Below the pieces are notes generated by a model. It was not told the origin of the DNA, made no database searches, and was given only the letters and a program-made list of their open reading frames with translations. From Saccharospirillaceae bacterium (lineage in GTDB: Bacteria > Pseudomonadota > Gammaproteobacteria > Pseudomonadales > Oceanobacteraceae), in the NCBI GenBank assembly GCA_022448365.1, contig JAKVCS010000001.1, positions 1-64,000 of the forward strand: a stretch of DNA of 64,000 nt. Reading direction: 5' to 3'. Every line of letters begins with the position of its first letter. The first letter of the stretch is position 1. Below are positions 63,115 through 64,000 of the stretch, one piece after another. Both the position numbers and the translations under genes were made by a program.

Positions 63115-64000
63115 ATGACAGAACAACAAGGATTTGCTCAATTAAAACAATCGCTACAACAGCAAATCATTGGCCAGCCTCACCTGGTTGAAAGACTGCT
63201 TATCAGCTTATTGGCCGACGGTCATTTACTGGTGGAAGGTGCGCCTGGTCTGGCAAAGACCAAAGCCATTAATGCCCTGGCAGATCGCATCGAAGGTGAC
63301 TTTAAACGCGTCCAGTTCACCCCGGATCTGTTACCTGGTGATATCACCGGAACTGAGATCTATCGTCCACAACAACAGAGCTTCGATTTCCAGGCCGGTC
63401 CCATCTTTCATAATCTGATCCTCGCTGATGAAATCAACCGTGCTCCGGCTAAAGTACAGAGTGCGTTGCTGGAAGCGATGGCAGAACGTCAGGTAACTGT
63501 TGGTGGTGTTACCCGTCAGTTACCGGAACTGTTTCTGGTGATGGCAACCCAGAATCCGATCGAGCAGGAAGGTACCTATCCGCTTCCGGAAGCTCAGCTT
63601 GATCGTTTTCTAATGCATGTGGTTATTGATTACCCGGATGCCGATGCTGAACAACAAATTCTGCGTCTGGCCCGCGGGGAGGCAATGCACCAGAGCAACA
63701 CTGATACCCCGGTGCTCACACAATCCGATATCTTTGGCGCACGTCAACAAGCACTGGCGTTGCATATGAGCGACGCCGTTGAGCAATATATCGTCCAGCT
63801 GGTTATGGCAACCCGCCGCCCGCAGGCTTACGGTGATGATCTGGCCAGTTGGATCGAATTTGGCGCCAGCCCACGTGGCACCATCGCTCTGGATCGCTGT
63901 GCGCGCGCTCATGCCTGGATTCGTGGCCGCGACTACGTTAGCCCGGATGATGTGCAAGCCGTCATTCATGACGTAATGCGTCACCGCCTGTTACTGAGCT
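63115..64000 (+). CDS. MoxR-family AAA+ ATPase (3' end beyond window)
   Basis: The first 295 codons are present; the frame runs off the window edge without a stop. Walker A is GAPGLAKTK (42-50), Walker B is LILADEINRAPAKVQ, sensor 1 is VMATQNPIEQEGTYPLPEAQ, and the arginine/sensor 2 region is GASPRGTIALDR. MoxR ATPases act as chaperones that insert metals or cofactors together with VWA-domain partners; DUF58 and VWA genes usually follow. AGGA precedes the ATG. It is divergent from gdhB. Partial at the window end. Confidence 0.94.
   Translation, partial: MTEQQGFAQLKQSLQQQIIGQPHLVERLLISLLADGHLLVEGAPGLAKTKAINALADRIEGDFKRVQFTPDLLPGDITGTEIYRPQQQSFDFQAGPIFHNLILADEINRAPAKVQSALLEAMAERQVTVGGVTRQLPELFLVMATQNPIEQEGTYPLPEAQLDRFLMHVVIDYPDADAEQQILRLARGEAMHQSNTDTPVLTQSDIFGARQQALALHMSDAVEQYIVQLVMATRRPQAYGDDLASWIEFGASPRGTIALDRCARAHAWIRGRDYVSPDDVQAVIHDVMRHRLLLS

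Overview
The window reads as chromosomal DNA of a marine-type gammaproteobacterium, probably in the Oceanospirillales/Pseudomonadales neighbourhood. This is inferred from protein resemblance and gene order: a Pseudomonas-like aa3 cytochrome oxidase locus, queA-tgt-yajC-secD-secF, a 1613-residue NAD-glutamate dehydrogenase of the GdhB type, and AlaA. There is no rRNA operon, prophage, transposase or CRISPR array. Coding density is high on both strands, and most genes are housekeeping or metabolic.

Layout. 0-4.3 kb: tRNA-Glu, a membrane-anchored unknown, a thiol-peroxide cluster (msrB, glutathione peroxidase, ohrR) with a palindromic candidate operator, then alaA and a small unknown. 4.3-12.9 kb: an iron-uptake island with a periplasmic Fe(III) ABC importer (fbpABC-like) convergent with a TonB receptor/FecR/FecI trio. 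Fur-box-like sites precede fbpA and fecI, and an overlooked 53-codon membrane ORF follows. 13-19.1 kb: an AraC regulator, an unknown, glutathione-dependent formaldehyde detoxification (frmA, fghA) with a divergent LysR regulator and paired operators, and a YegD-type Hsp70. 19.3-21.7 kb: a di-haem cytochrome c peroxidase overlapping a membrane diguanylate cyclase. 21.7-29.4 kb: the cytochrome aa3 oxidase and haem A locus (ctaC, ctaD, ctaG, ctaE, SURF1, a small assembly protein, ctaA, ctaB), with a DUF2909 membrane peptide encoded antisense inside it.

29.7-36.7 kb: a lipoprotein-like unknown, a phosphoethanolamine-transferase-like sulfatase, a free-standing copy of the valyl-tRNA synthetase C-terminal coiled-coil arm, a BI-1/YccA protein, a periplasmic binding-protein-like gene and a long-chain acyl-CoA synthetase. 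36.8-43 kb: secF, secD, yajC, tgt and queA, then three tRNA-Leu genes from one strong promoter, each downstream tRNA preceded by a perfect hairpin. 43-45 kb: a 7TM diguanylate cyclase. 45.2-51.8 kb: the most unusual block, a six-gene co-directional cassette encoding a planctomycete-like two-haem lipoprotein, a Tat-exported DUF1501 protein, a TlpA thioredoxin, a tiny Gly/Cys-rich DUF4266 lipoprotein, a DUF3570 outer-membrane barrel and an ApbE flavin transferase. 52-64 kb: amidase, SDR, two overlapping methyltransferases, asparaginase, a four-helix membrane protein, yjdM, gdhB and the start of a MoxR ATPase cut by the window end.

The 45.2-51.8 kb cassette is the best candidate for an undescribed system. 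All its products should act outside the cytoplasm, with haem, thiol and flavin-transfer chemistry represented. The parts belong to families I recognise, but the combined function is unknown to me.
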